From Pirellulales bacterium (GTDB lineage: Bacteria > Planctomycetota > Planctomycetia > Pirellulales > Lacipirellulaceae), in contig JANQOF010000026.1 of the NCBI GenBank assembly GCA_028279215.1, positions 186,001-250,000 of the forward strand: a DNA stretch of 64,000 bases, given 5' to 3'. Under the pieces are notes generated by a model, which did no database searches, was not told where the DNA came from, and saw only the letters and a program-made list of their open reading frames with translations. Shown here one piece after another: positions 56,288 to 64,000 of the stretch. The translations under genes were made by a program, and so were the position numbers. Within the stretch, counting starts at the first letter, position 1. Each line of letters starts with the position of its first letter.

Positions 56288-56688
56288 GGTGATCTCTCTT
56301 CGGTATGACGCAGCGATTGGGTGGTGGTGACGGCAGTCGATTGTGGTGCGGTCGGCTGCCAAACGCTGGACGTTTCTGTGCAAACACCCTAAAATTCCCC
56401 AATCGACAGAAATATCAATGGCGAACGTTTACCCAAGAGGGTCTAAATTGGGTATTCTTCTCCATCCATCATGGCTTACCAGCACCCTGCAAAAATTGCG
56501 AAAAACTCGCAAAAAGGCCCCTTGCGAAAACTTGACATCTGCATTTGGCCAGTAATAATCGTGCGATCAAGTTAATCAATTCTTAATCCCCTTGCGGCGT
56601 TGAGCGGTCACCCCGTCGGCTGTAAGGGACTTAGTAAGGTTGGCCCCCGCCTTCCCGCCAACCTCCTGGTAGATTGTGAGAGTGAATT
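56288..56688. other. Intergenic region upstream of a small conserved gene
   Basis: About 400 bp with no gene. It has an A-rich part (56460-56545) with GCGAAAA repeated (near 56496 and 56523), and upstream of 56689 a GAGAG ribosome site. The promoter of the small gene must lie here, but none was pinned down. Confidence 0.5.
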
Positions 56689-56919
56689 ATGCCCGATCCG
56701 AAGCTAGAAAACGTATTTGAAGCAATCCTAAAGTACGGCCACGACGAGGATTTCGTGCCTCGTACCGACGATACATTCCAACCTACGACCGCGCCAGCCG
56801 GCTCGGCCGAAAAACTGGAAATCCTCGCCGAGCGCGTCCGCCAGGGATTCCCCCTTTGGCACGACGAGGATCGCTTCGACTACAGCGGCCTCACCGGTGC
56901 GGTACGACCGCGCGACTGA
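56689..56919 (+). CDS. Small conserved planctomycete-type protein (76 aa)
   Basis: The 76-residue acidic protein has a clear ATG with GAGAG upstream and a strong terminator after it, making a mono-cistronic unit. The C-terminal block 'RVRQGFPLWHDEDRFDYSGL' with 'TGAVRPRD' looks like a conserved planctomycete motif; I recognise it as typical but cannot name a function. It has no signal or membrane segment. Confidence 0.72.
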   Translation: MPDPKLENVFEAILKYGHDEDFVPRTDDTFQPTTAPAGSAEKLEILAERVRQGFPLWHDEDRFDYSGLTGAVRPRD

Positions 56920-56959
56920 TCCCCGAACCCCAACACGCAAGTCCACCCGAAGCCGCCGC

Positions 56960-56985
56960 AGCCACCTTGGTTGCGGTGGCTTTTT
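56960..56985 (+). terminator. Rho-independent terminator after the small gene
   Basis: AGCCACC (56960-56966) pairs with GGTGGCT (56975-56981) around an 8-nt loop, followed by a run of T to 56985. It lies 40 bp after the stop at 56919 and before the convergent anti-sigma gene. Confidence 0.78.
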
Positions 56986-57106
56986 CGTGCGCGGCCCGGC
57001 AAGGGTGTCGCTTGGCCCATCGATTCACGCCGCCAACCGGTAGCCACCGCGTGCCCAATAGTCCATTTTGTCCCGCATGCAGGAAAACGATTCTAGGGGA
57101 CTTTAT

Positions 57107-58393
57107 TCACCTCTCATTGTCCCCGCCAGTTTTCGTTTTCCTCTGTGTTTTTCGATGTTTTTCATTTCCCAAAGAGAATTTGAGTTGTCCATTTTGTCCG
57201 TTCTTGGGCCACAAAGGGACAATTGATCGGGGCAGGAAACGACGGATTTCTTGCTGAACATTATCCCCGGATTCCAAGTCAATGTCCTCCACTAGCCATC
57301 TGCCATCTCTTCTCGTCGCCGTAATGATCAGTGCGGCTCGTTGTCCGCGATAGGAAACAGCAGCGTTCGTCACGGCTAGAAACCGGGTTGGATCAGACGG
57401 ATGTACGACGGTCGATTCGATCGCCAAATCGCGAAAACCGTCGAGTTTGCGAATACCATCACCTCCACCTGGGTTTACCTCTAGTGCCTCCGCAAGCTTC
57501 GATTCCCCAGCCGACCACAACTTGAGGAATGCTTCCACCGTCTGTTCCGCAGTTCTGTTAGGATCTGCAACGCAAGTACGATATTGCCTAAGCTGACTCT
57601 CGTCCAGTCGCAGCGGAGCTTGAGGGTCTGCATACTCATTCTCTACGAAGTACCCATCAGGCACGTTCAGTTCAAACGTGTCGACGGGAAGGTCGATGTC
57701 GTATTGGAAGTCTTGGAGAACACGATTCTCGTCTGCAACTACTCTTACGGGCAGGAGTGTTTTCGGATCGACCCATACCTCCATCGACCTACCACCCGTC
57801 CCTGGCTCGATAACCGCGAACCCGTTCACAGAATCACCGTTGATCACTTTCTTGCCAAGCTCTCTAATCGAATCGGCGGAAATCGTACGCAGGCGTTCGA
57901 CGTAGTTTATCTGCGGCAAAGGATCCTTCCGGTTATCATGAGTCAAGACTGCCCGTCTCTTGTCGTGATCAACTCGGAGGGTCTTTTTCAGGTCGGGACG
58001 AATAATCCGCACGCCGCCCTCTGAATCGATCCGAAGCAGTGTTCCCGACGCGATGTACTTCGTTGAACTCTCACCAACCACGAAGTTGTATGTAACGTTG
58101 CGAAGCTGGTTGAGCTGCTGCTGTACTTCAGCAAATGCCACAGACGTCGAGCCAAACGGCAATAAAGTTGCCGTCAAGATCAGGCACGCAGCGACAACAC
58201 CACCCACAACGATTCGCCAACGAGTAGACGACACAGGTTTCTTCGGCTCGGGCAGCAAAACCGTTGAGGTGGGTCCGCTCTCTTCCAAAACGCTACGAAC
58301 TTTACAGATCGCTGCGTTCGTCGATTCAGTCGACGGCGCGAAATCCTTCAATTCATCGACTCGCTGCAGAATGGTTTGGTCAGTAAATGCCAT
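57107..58393 (-). CDS. Membrane-bound anti-sigma-type protein paired with ECF sigma
   Basis: The ATG at 58393 ('MAFTDQTILQRVDELKDFAP') follows TAGGAG and sits 2 bp after the ECF gene stop; it gives about 428 residues. A cytoplasmic N-terminus (1-60) precedes one transmembrane helix ('VVGGVVAACLILTATLLPFG', about 63-82). The outer part resembles a LolA/outer-membrane lipoprotein-sorting fold ('VTYNFVVGESSTKYIASGTL', 'WVDPKTLLPVRVV'). This is the common planctomycete form of the regulator partner of ECF sigma factors. The last 35 residues are Lys/Gln/Gly-rich and unlike the rest. Confidence 0.8.
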   Translation of the reverse strand: MAFTDQTILQRVDELKDFAPSTESTNAAICKVRSVLEESGPTSTVLLPEPKKPVSSTRWRIVVGGVVAACLILTATLLPFGSTSVAFAEVQQQLNQLRNVTYNFVVGESSTKYIASGTLLRIDSEGGVRIIRPDLKKTLRVDHDKRRAVLTHDNRKDPLPQINYVERLRTISADSIRELGKKVINGDSVNGFAVIEPGTGGRSMEVWVDPKTLLPVRVVADENRVLQDFQYDIDLPVDTFELNVPDGYFVENEYADPQAPLRLDESQLRQYRTCVADPNRTAEQTVEAFLKLWSAGESKLAEALEVNPGGGDGIRKLDGFRDLAIESTVVHPSDPTRFLAVTNAAVSYRGQRAALIITATRRDGRWLVEDIDLESGDNVQQEIRRFLPRSIVPLWPKNGQNGQLKFSLGNEKHRKTQRKTKTGGDNER

Positions 58394-58395
58394 GG

Positions 58396-58959
58396 TCAAC
58401 TCCTACGGTTGGGCGCGCCCTCACGGCATGAAGGACTGCGCGGAACGGCCAAGTGGGAATCTGTCTGGCCAGCAAGAATCTCTCGAAGATGAGCAATCGC
58501 TTTACTACAGATCGCTCGCACCTGATGTGGTGTCTTCTGTAACTGTACAGCGATCGACTCGTAAGACTGCTCTTCGAGTCGGTGGAGGACTATCACTTGC
58601 CGGCTGAGTTCTGAAAGCTGATCGAGCGCACGAAGAATCTCAGCGCGGGATTCGCATCGCTCAAGAGAATCCCCCGGAGATGATGTGGGAGCAACCGGAT
58701 CGTCCGAGAGGCTTTCTGATCGAACGCTTTTTTGCTGTTTTCGTCGCCACTCGAATGCCAAATTGGTCGCTGTGCGAATCACGTAAGCAGTTTGATTCTG
58801 GGCATCGCCGAAAGATTCGCTCTTGCTGAGTCTGAGAAACAACTCTTGCAGCAAATCTTCGGCCGTGCTCTCGCACATCGTAAGTCGGGTCAGCAGTACA
58901 TGAATACGGCTGCCGTGCGATTCGAGAATAGCAAGCAACTGTTGAACACGTTGGTTCAT
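58396..58959 (-). CDS. ECF-subfamily RNA polymerase sigma factor
   Basis: The 187 residues have sigma region 2 ('MCESTAEDLLQELFLRLSKS' with 'AYVIRTATNLAFEWRRKQQK') and region 4 ('LSRQVIVLHRLEEQSYESIA' with 'PHQVRAICSKAIAHLRE'), the ECF pattern. It lies upstream of and coupled to the anti-sigma gene. Signal and regulon are unknown; sigma70-type autoregulation is common. A Ser/Arg-rich tail follows region 4. Confidence 0.92.
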   Translation of the reverse strand: MNQRVQQLLAILESHGSRIHVLLTRLTMCESTAEDLLQELFLRLSKSESFGDAQNQTAYVIRTATNLAFEWRRKQQKSVRSESLSDDPVAPTSSPGDSLERCESRAEILRALDQLSELSRQVIVLHRLEEQSYESIAVQLQKTPHQVRAICSKAIAHLREILAGQTDSHLAVPRSPSCREGAPNRRS

Positions 58960-59835
58960 TTCGCCATCACTTCCTGCAGACGTATGTTCTCTACAGACTT
59001 AGATGTTCATTTTGCCCAGAGCGCAACTTCCGAGTCAGAAGCTCGACTAACCGACCGCAGGTTAGCTGTCGATAATTTGATCAGGCGTAAGAAAACGACG
59101 CATTCTAGGCGGTCCACACCATTTCATCTGGTCGGTCCTATCAGGACATTGTCAGGAAATCGTGCCACTCTCCATCCTAGCAGAGCGACAATTGGTGACT
59201 TCCAACGACACCAAGCTAAAGATGGCGGGTTGTAACCCGCGTACCGCAAAGCCGTTAGCTGTTACCGCAAAACGACTTACGAAATATCGAAGTGGAGGCG
59301 GCGGGAATCGAAAGATCGGCCCCAATGTCGCAAGCCGTTGTGCCGCAAGCAGATGCGGCGTTGCAAGAATCGGCGTCTGCATTATGTCTGCAGCGCAGTG
59401 GCTCTGGTTGTCGTTTGTTGGCGTTGAATGACCCGCTGCTGTCCACGATTGTGGAGCTATGGCCTGGTCTACCTGCAGATGCTCGTCGCGCGGTTTACAT
59501 GCAATGTGCTGCGTTAGATGAACAGCCAAGTGACTAGGTGTCCACCTGAACGCAAAACGGTGGCGTCCTGCTCTGCGTTTGCTGCGCCAGCCGTTCTCGT
59601 CGGCCGACGCACGGTTGTCGCCTCCATGGGGCAGCGCTATCTTGCTACCCTCGCCGCGTCGGACGCTGCGTCCTCAGCGAAAGACCCATCGCCAGTGCGA
59701 AGCTTTGACGATTAGCGTGACCCTGACGGCCGGATCACATTGGTTCGATATAGCGCCAGCTTCGGGTCGATTGGAAACGGGAGTTTTGCGCGATTGGCGC
59801 GGCTTTATTGGGAGTGAAGTAAGGAGGGATGCTCC
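58960..59835. other. Gap between the ECF gene and the thioredoxin-like gene
   Basis: About 875 bp. No intact gene is supported. The part at 59292-59537 reads like the tail of a decayed site-specific recombinase gene (listed separately) and begins with a tRNA/tmRNA-like 3'-end sequence. A TAAGGAGGG ribosome site precedes the next gene at 59836. Confidence 0.45.
59292..59537 (+). pseudogene. Possible remnant of a tyrosine recombinase C-terminal tail with att-like core
   Basis: The frame reads 'EAAGIERSAPMSQAVVPQ' and ends 'LLSTIVELWPGLPADARRAV' plus 'YMQCAALDEQPSD'. Both parts resemble the C-terminal tails of planctomycete integrases ('EAAGIE' and a 'WP-LP---R' block). Its first bases, GTGGAGGCGGCGGGAATCGAA (59292-59312), are the reverse complement of TTCGATTCCCGCCGCCTCCAC, a T-loop plus acceptor 3' end of a tRNA or tmRNA, the usual core of an integration site. 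The catalytic domain is missing. The call is from memory of such tails and is tentative. Confidence 0.3.
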
Positions 59836-60579
59836 ATGCGATATCTTTTTTGTTTGATTGCCGCCGTTTCCTTCGCCCCGGCGAGCAGCATTATTGCAGG
59901 GACGACGGAGCAGGTCGAAACGGCTGCTGAAAGCGGCAAGTACACCTATGTGATGTTCTATCGTTCCAACGACGATGCGACGCAACGCATGGCGCGCGCG
60001 GTTCAGTCGCACGTTGCCGAGGTAGGCGACAGAACGACTTGGGTTACCGTAAATGTCCACGATCGCCGAGAAGCACCGCTCGTCAAACGCTTTGACGCCT
60101 CGAGAATTCCACTTCCGGCAGTCTTCGGCGTGGCACCCAACGGCGCGGTCACCGGCGTCTTTCGAGAAAAGGTGAACGAAGAACAGCTTCACATGGCAAT
60201 TCTAACACCGATGTACTCGGACATGGTCAAAGGGCTACAAAGTCAGCGGATTGCTGTGGTCTGCATGATGCCTGATGCTGACGCGCCAATTCCAACCGGC
60301 GTGAAGGCACTCCAGCAAAATCCGGCTTTCGAAGGAAAGCTCCATCAAGTAAGAGCCTGTGCATCCGACAGTTCTGAGGCCGAGTTCTTTCGTCGTATGC
60401 ACGTTGATCCGGATCTGGACGCCCCAGTCGTGTTGGTTTTCGCTCCGCCCGGTACACATGTCGGAACGTTCGAAGCGACGGTGAGCGGTCAGGAACTCGC
60501 GCAGGCGCTGCACAGGTCAGGCAAGTGCAACTGCAGCAAATGCCAAAGGAACAGACGTGCGGCATCTGGAAAGCGTTAG
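59836..60579 (+). CDS. Secreted thioredoxin-fold protein with Cys-rich C-terminus
   Basis: The 247-residue protein has a strong ribosome site (TAAGGAGGG) and a signal peptide ('YLFCLIAAVSFAPASSIIAG'). The body shows two thioredoxin-like segments ('YTYVMFYRSNDDATQRMARA' and 'DAPVVLVFAPPGTHVGTFEA'), but no CxxC at the usual first-helix place. The end 'CNCSKCQRN' gives three cysteines suitable for metal or disulfide chemistry. It is followed by a permease and an ATPase gene, so the three probably form an export or redox module. Exact function is unknown. Confidence 0.75.
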   Translation: MRYLFCLIAAVSFAPASSIIAGTTEQVETAAESGKYTYVMFYRSNDDATQRMARAVQSHVAEVGDRTTWVTVNVHDRREAPLVKRFDASRIPLPAVFGVAPNGAVTGVFREKVNEEQLHMAILTPMYSDMVKGLQSQRIAVVCMMPDADAPIPTGVKALQQNPAFEGKLHQVRACASDSSEAEFFRRMHVDPDLDAPVVLVFAPPGTHVGTFEATVSGQELAQALHRSGKCNCSKCQRNRRAASGKR

Positions 60580-60695
60580 GCACATGTTGGAACGAACCAG
60601 GTACAGGGTCACGAATCCTGGACACGAAGTCCGTCTTGACGCGCCTAGTGATGGTCTCACGTACCATTGAAATGGTGCTTGGCGAAGGGGTACCC

Positions 60696-61946
60696 ATGAG
60701 TTTCCATTCTCTAGTCTGGAAGGAAATGCGGCGCCGACCGGTACACAGCCTGACAGCTTTGCTGATCGTGGCCCTTGGAGTGTCAGCATTGGTCGCGGTC
60801 GAGAGCGTCATAACTTCGTCCGAGCAAAATGTCGCTTCGCAGATGCAGCAGCTTGGTGCGAACATCCTGATTCTCCCAGAGGGTGTGACGCTCCAGGACT
60901 ACCATGCCGCTGATGCTCATGGCAAATCGCTGCCGGAAGAGTACGTCACGCGAATCATGCTCGCCCAGCTTGTCGGTGTGGAGGAACTCGCTCCCAAGCT
61001 CTCCGTGCCGGTCGAAGTCGGAGGTGCATCCACCATGCTAACCGGCATTCTGCCGCGCACCGAGTTCTACAAGAAGTCGGCCTGGCAAAGCGTCGACCTG
61101 CTAACCGCGGACCTTGGTGAAAGCGCCGTCGGAAGGAAGCACGAGGGGTGCGGTGGTCGATCTTGTCAGATTGCAACGGCTGATAAGACCGACATTGGTT
61201 CATATGCCACGACGCGGATTGTGCATGAACTCGACATGAACGCTGCGCTAATTGGCGCGGACCTTGCGAAATCGCAGCACATCAAACAAGGGCAAACGAT
61301 TCAAATCCTTGGTGCAAGGTTGAAAGTGGCGGGAGTTCTACCGGCTACCGGTACAAGCGACGATGGCCGTGTCCTCGCTCACCTGCACCGCGTTCAAGAG
61401 CTGGCGGATACTGGTCCGATCGTCAATGTGATCGAGGTGATGGGGTGCTGTGAGGAGGCAGCAGGTGGGTTGGTCGGCGAACTGGATGAACTGCTGCCCG
61501 ATGCTCGCGTTGTCACCATTGCGCACATCGTCCAAACGCAGGTCACCGTCAACCGACTCATGAATCAACTGTCCTATGTGATTTTCGGGATCCTAATGCT
61601 GATTGGTGGGGCTAGCATCGCCAGTGTCATGTTCGCCAACGTCGCCGAGCGAAAACGTGAGCTCGGAACGTTAATGGCGCTGGGGGCTACGCCCAGCATG
61701 GTCAGTCGCCTGATCCTGATGAAGGCATCGGCGGTCGGACTCATTGGCGGAATCTGTGGAATGGGTCTCGGATTGGCCGCTGCATTTGCGATAGGGCCGC
61801 AGTTGCTCGGAGTAGCAACAAGCGTTTCGTTGAATGCCGTGATAATTGGGATGATCGCCGCTCTGACGGTCGCTCTTGTGGCGAGCTATCCACCCGCGAG
61901 AAAGGCCGCCCATTTGGATCCCTGCCTCTGTTTCCAAGATGCCTGA
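60696..61946 (+). CDS. MacB/FtsX-type ABC transporter permease
   Basis: The ATG at 60696 ('MSFHSLVWKEMRRRPVHSLT') has GAAGGGG upstream and gives 416 residues; the ORF-track start overlaps the previous gene. It has one N-terminal helix, a large exported domain, and three C-terminal helices ('YVIFGILMLIGGASIASVMF', 'SAVGLIGGICGMGLGLAAAF', 'VIIGMIAALTVALVASYPPA'), the four-helix MacB/FtsX layout. 'ERKRELGTLMALGATPSMVS' is the coupling segment. The exported domain has a Cys-containing loop ('HEGCGGRSCQ' and 'MGCCEEAAG'), unusual for the family and in line with the Cys-rich protein upstream. Confidence 0.88.
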   Translation: MSFHSLVWKEMRRRPVHSLTALLIVALGVSALVAVESVITSSEQNVASQMQQLGANILILPEGVTLQDYHAADAHGKSLPEEYVTRIMLAQLVGVEELAPKLSVPVEVGGASTMLTGILPRTEFYKKSAWQSVDLLTADLGESAVGRKHEGCGGRSCQIATADKTDIGSYATTRIVHELDMNAALIGADLAKSQHIKQGQTIQILGARLKVAGVLPATGTSDDGRVLAHLHRVQELADTGPIVNVIEVMGCCEEAAGGLVGELDELLPDARVVTIAHIVQTQVTVNRLMNQLSYVIFGILMLIGGASIASVMFANVAERKRELGTLMALGATPSMVSRLILMKASAVGLIGGICGMGLGLAAAFAIGPQLLGVATSVSLNAVIIGMIAALTVALVASYPPARKAAHLDPCLCFQDA

Positions 61947-62045
61947 ACACGCGACGGTTTGCGAGTCGCTGATAGAAAACCGCAATCCAGACCCTCAACA
62001 CGCGTCACGCGATCTCTCCTTTCCAACACCATTGGGTCAAGCACA

Positions 62046-62738
62046 ATGCTCCGAATTGAATCGATTCATAAGGATTACCCCCGTGGACGCAGTGTTGTCC
62101 GTGCGCTGCATCCAACCTCGATGACCGCGAGTAAAGGTGAGCTTATAGCAATCGTTGGTCCAAGTGGGAGCGGCAAGTCGACACTGCTGTCGATGATCGG
62201 TGGGATGCTCTCACCCACCTCCGGCCGCATAGTATTTGAGGGAAAGTCGCTGTATGAGATCAGCGTTACGCAACGATCGCGATTGCGCAACGACCAGATC
62301 GGTTTTCTATTCCAGAGTTTCAATCTTGTTCCCTACCTAACCGCCGTCGAAAATGTGCAGTTGCCGATGACTTTCTATGGATCCGATCGAGTCAGTCAGC
62401 GGAACGAGGCGCGACGGCTGCTCGAAGAGTTCGGCTTGGCTGGGCGCCTAGACCACAAGCCAACCGAGTTGAGTGCTGGACAGCAGCAACGCGTTGCATT
62501 GGCGCGGACTCTTGCGATCCGGCCGAATCTGATTCTTGCAGACGAGCCTACCGGAAATCTAGATCCCGAGTCACGTGACATGGTGATCCGGACATTGCAC
62601 GATCTTTGTGATGAGGGTCGAACCACTATTCTCGTGACTCACGACGAGACGGTTTCGGCTTCAGCTCATCGTGTGTTGCGTATTCGGGAGGGCCATACTT
62701 CGGCAGCCTCGCCAAATCGGTCGTGCGGCGCCGCCTGA
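62046..62738 (+). CDS. MacB/LolD-type ABC transporter ATP-binding protein
   Basis: The ATG at 62046 ('[20 protein letters not shown]') gives 230 residues, the usual length; the longer ORF start is in the gap after the permease. It has Walker A '[11 protein letters not shown]', Q-loop '[12 protein letters not shown]', signature '[16 protein letters not shown]', Walker B '[12 protein letters not shown]' and switch His 'LVTHDE'. This is the ATPase of the permease 99 bp upstream. These exporters use periplasm-facing mechanotransmission rather than classic transport. The substrate is unknown. Confidence 0.93.
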   Translation: MLRIESIHKDYPRGRSVVRALHPTSMTASKGELIAIVGPSGSGKSTLLSMIGGMLSPTSGRIVFEGKSLYEISVTQRSRLRNDQIGFLFQSFNLVPYLTAVENVQLPMTFYGSDRVSQRNEARRLLEEFGLAGRLDHKPTELSAGQQQRVALARTLAIRPNLILADEPTGNLDPESRDMVIRTLHDLCDEGRTTILVTHDETVSASAHRVLRIREGHTSAASPNRSCGAA

Positions 62739-62886
62739 GCCCGTGTGCTGTTTGCAAAGAACGTGCTGGGGCATGCCAGTGTTGTTCCGTCGATGAAGCG
62801 ATAGACGCGCTTCTCTCCCAAGGGTTCTTAGCGTGATTGCCCCTTCGGCTAGCAGATTGCACTTGCGAACTGCGTCGCTCCGATCA

Positions 62887-63441
62887 TCAATAACAGCGAG
62901 TGCGAACGACCGAACGCCAACGTCCAGAAGGGGCGATCACCGGCAAACAGGCCGGGGGATCGGGTATGGTCACTGCGGGCGACTCGATCTCGCCAAGGAC
63001 GTTACCCAAATACAACCCGTCCGGAGCGAGATTGGCAATGAAGTACGGGAGCGGCTCGGCGTCAAGTGGACTCGTGAAGGTAAAACTGCCTTTTCTGCCA
63101 ACAGGTATATCGTATTGCGGCTCGCACGATACGAAGGCTAGCCCAAAAGGATCTTCAAGCGGGTTATAATCACCTTCCCATCCTATCGGCCCCCGAAGGG
63201 ATTCTAGATTCGCCGCTGGCCCAACGTTCAAGACAAAAGCGTTAATGTTGACGCCGCTGTTTGACGCATTTTCAATCTTGTAGACATATTCGATACGGCC
63301 GCTGCGAGTCGGCTTGGTTTCGAGTGAAATGTTCGCGATAAGTTCGGCTTGCGCTAGAGTTGTGTCACAGGCGATACACGAAGAATCTGTCGCGCAGTTT
63401 CCGCCTACCGTGGACTTGTTGGCAATTCGACGCGACTTCAT
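62887..63441 (-). CDS. Unknown protein with a beta-rich, possibly secreted-type domain
   Basis: I do not recognise the family. The ATG at 63441 ('MKSRRIANKSTVGGNCATDS') follows GGAG with 7-nt spacing and gives 184 residues; it has no signal peptide. The middle ('RIEYVYKIENASNSGVNINA', 'GLYLGNVLGEIESPAVTIPD') resembles the extracellular part of PEP-CTERM proteins. The end 'IPDPPACLPVIAPSGRWRSV' looks like a degenerate PEP-type tail without a membrane helix or basic end. A gene that has lost its export and sorting signals, or a cytoplasmic relative, are both possible. Confidence 0.5.
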   Translation of the reverse strand: MKSRRIANKSTVGGNCATDSSCIACDTTLAQAELIANISLETKPTRSGRIEYVYKIENASNSGVNINAFVLNVGPAANLESLRGPIGWEGDYNPLEDPFGLAFVSCEPQYDIPVGRKGSFTFTSPLDAEPLPYFIANLAPDGLYLGNVLGEIESPAVTIPDPPACLPVIAPSGRWRSVVRTRCY

Positions 63442-63723
63442 GTTGAACTCCATTGTCAAAGTTCCAGTAACGTACACATCTGGTTACTCCTTCAGCAACT
63501 GGAAACCGACGAACGGCGATATTCTCAGCATCAAGTTGGGACAGTGCACTTCCCACTTGAGTCGTTGTGCGTATCGATTGTTGTAAGTAGCACGAGGTTT
63601 GGCCAAGCCGATTTGGTAGCATTCGGAGGACGTCTGCATATTGGTCGAAGCAGACACAGGCAGCCTTTTATTGCAATCCGATTGCAGGTACTATCTTATT
63701 GTGCATGTCGTCCGCAGTCAAAT

Positions 63724-63981
63724 ATGGCTTCGATTTGGGAGATACTAGAACTCATGCAAAAACCAAGAGAAGTCCTCGACCGCTACTATCTCGATGCGCG
63801 TTGCCAATTGTTGGAGATAGCGGCCATGCTAGATCGCTACGATCGATCGCGCGATGGTGTGGTAGAGTCACAAGACAAACGTATTGAGCTGATGTACGAG
63901 TCATTGGCAATGCTTGCCGAGCGCGAGACAACACCTAACCGAAGCGAACGTCTATTGCACCACTTTTCTGAGCCAGTGTGA
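63724..63981 (+). CDS. Small planctomycete-type helical protein (85 aa)
   Basis: The real part of a longer ORF starts at the ATG at 63724 ('MASIWEILELMQKPREVLDR') or at 63754 ('MQKPREVL'); neither has a strong ribosome site. The block 'RYYLDARCQLLEIAAMLDRY' with 'DKRIELMYESLAMLAERE' and 'NRSERLLHHFSEPV' resembles a small conserved planctomycete family of helical proteins whose role is unknown. It has no signal or catalytic motif. It ends 19 bp before the window edge. Confidence 0.65.
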   Translation: MASIWEILELMQKPREVLDRYYLDARCQLLEIAAMLDRYDRSRDGVVESQDKRIELMYESLAMLAERETTPNRSERLLHHFSEPV

Positions 63982-64000
63982 TTCCTAATGTCACAATTCA

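Noticed and set aside
59152-59529. 125-residue minus-strand ORF
   Set aside because: No ribosome site or family feature; overlaps the recombinase-tail-like frame on the other strand.
59292-59640. A complete tmRNA on the minus strand
   Set aside because: Only the 3' T-loop/acceptor-like piece is seen; no matching T-stem, tag reading frame or 5' tRNA-like half was found upstream.

Overview
The window looks like a planctomycete chromosome, probably of the Pirellulales. Supporting signs are a gene pair for DUF1549/DUF1553 and PSCyt1-type cytochrome/WD40 proteins, two sulfatases, a DUF1559 pilin-like protein, PEP-CTERM sorted proteins (one with dockerin-like repeats), an ECF sigma/anti-sigma pair and several small proteins that look planctomycete-specific. 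No CRISPR array, rRNA or intact transposase was seen.

Layout. 0-5.8 kb: end of a secreted Ig-like protein, a DUF1549/DUF1553 protein and a heme-motif/WD40/coiled-coil protein. 5.8-10.5 kb: informational genes, with SRP RNA, dnaX (A9 slippery run followed at once by a -1 frame stop), ybaB, rpoN and a CAU tRNA. 10.7-12.3 kb: a sulfatase. 12.8-13.8 kb: two CBS-domain proteins on the minus strand. 14.1-28.4 kb: thirteen tightly packed plus-strand genes that look like one operon (phaA, phaB, phaE-like, phaC, AarF-like kinase, mce, mutA, mutB, meaB, and a four-subunit Na+-pumping decarboxylase mmdA-D-C-B), with a good sigma-54 promoter match upstream of phaA. 28.4-33.1 kb: a repeat-bearing gap, a small membrane protein, then a His-rich secreted protein, a DUF1559 protein and two related PEP-CTERM proteins. 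33.1-46.6 kb: a minus-strand block of biotin-dependent acyl-CoA carboxylase (two genes), DHOD-like protein, pyruvate:ferredoxin oxidoreductase, phasin, phasin-SDR fusion and an NfnAB-type ferredoxin/NAD(P)H transhydrogenase, with the regulator phaR on the plus strand. 47.2-56.9 kb: MMPL transporter, second sulfatase, J-domain/LRR protein, unknown protein, amidase, YjbQ and a small conserved protein. 57.1-64 kb: anti-sigma/ECF pair, a possible recombinase-tail/att remnant, a secreted thioredoxin-like protein with an ABC exporter, and two unknown proteins.

How the genes may work together. From 14 to 46.6 kb most genes serve one carbon and electron economy. Pyruvate is oxidised to acetyl-CoA plus reduced ferredoxin (NifJ), ferredoxin and NADH reduce NADP+ (NfnAB), and acetyl-CoA plus NADPH becomes poly-hydroxyalkanoate (PhaA, PhaB, PhaC/PhaE) on granules coated by phasins and controlled by PhaR. 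The methylmalonyl-CoA branch (Mce, MutAB, MeaB) links succinyl-CoA to propionyl-CoA. A Na+-pumping decarboxylase and an ATP-using carboxylase are both present, so the branch could run either way. The family calls rest on recognisable motifs and gene order. The system-level reading is inference.
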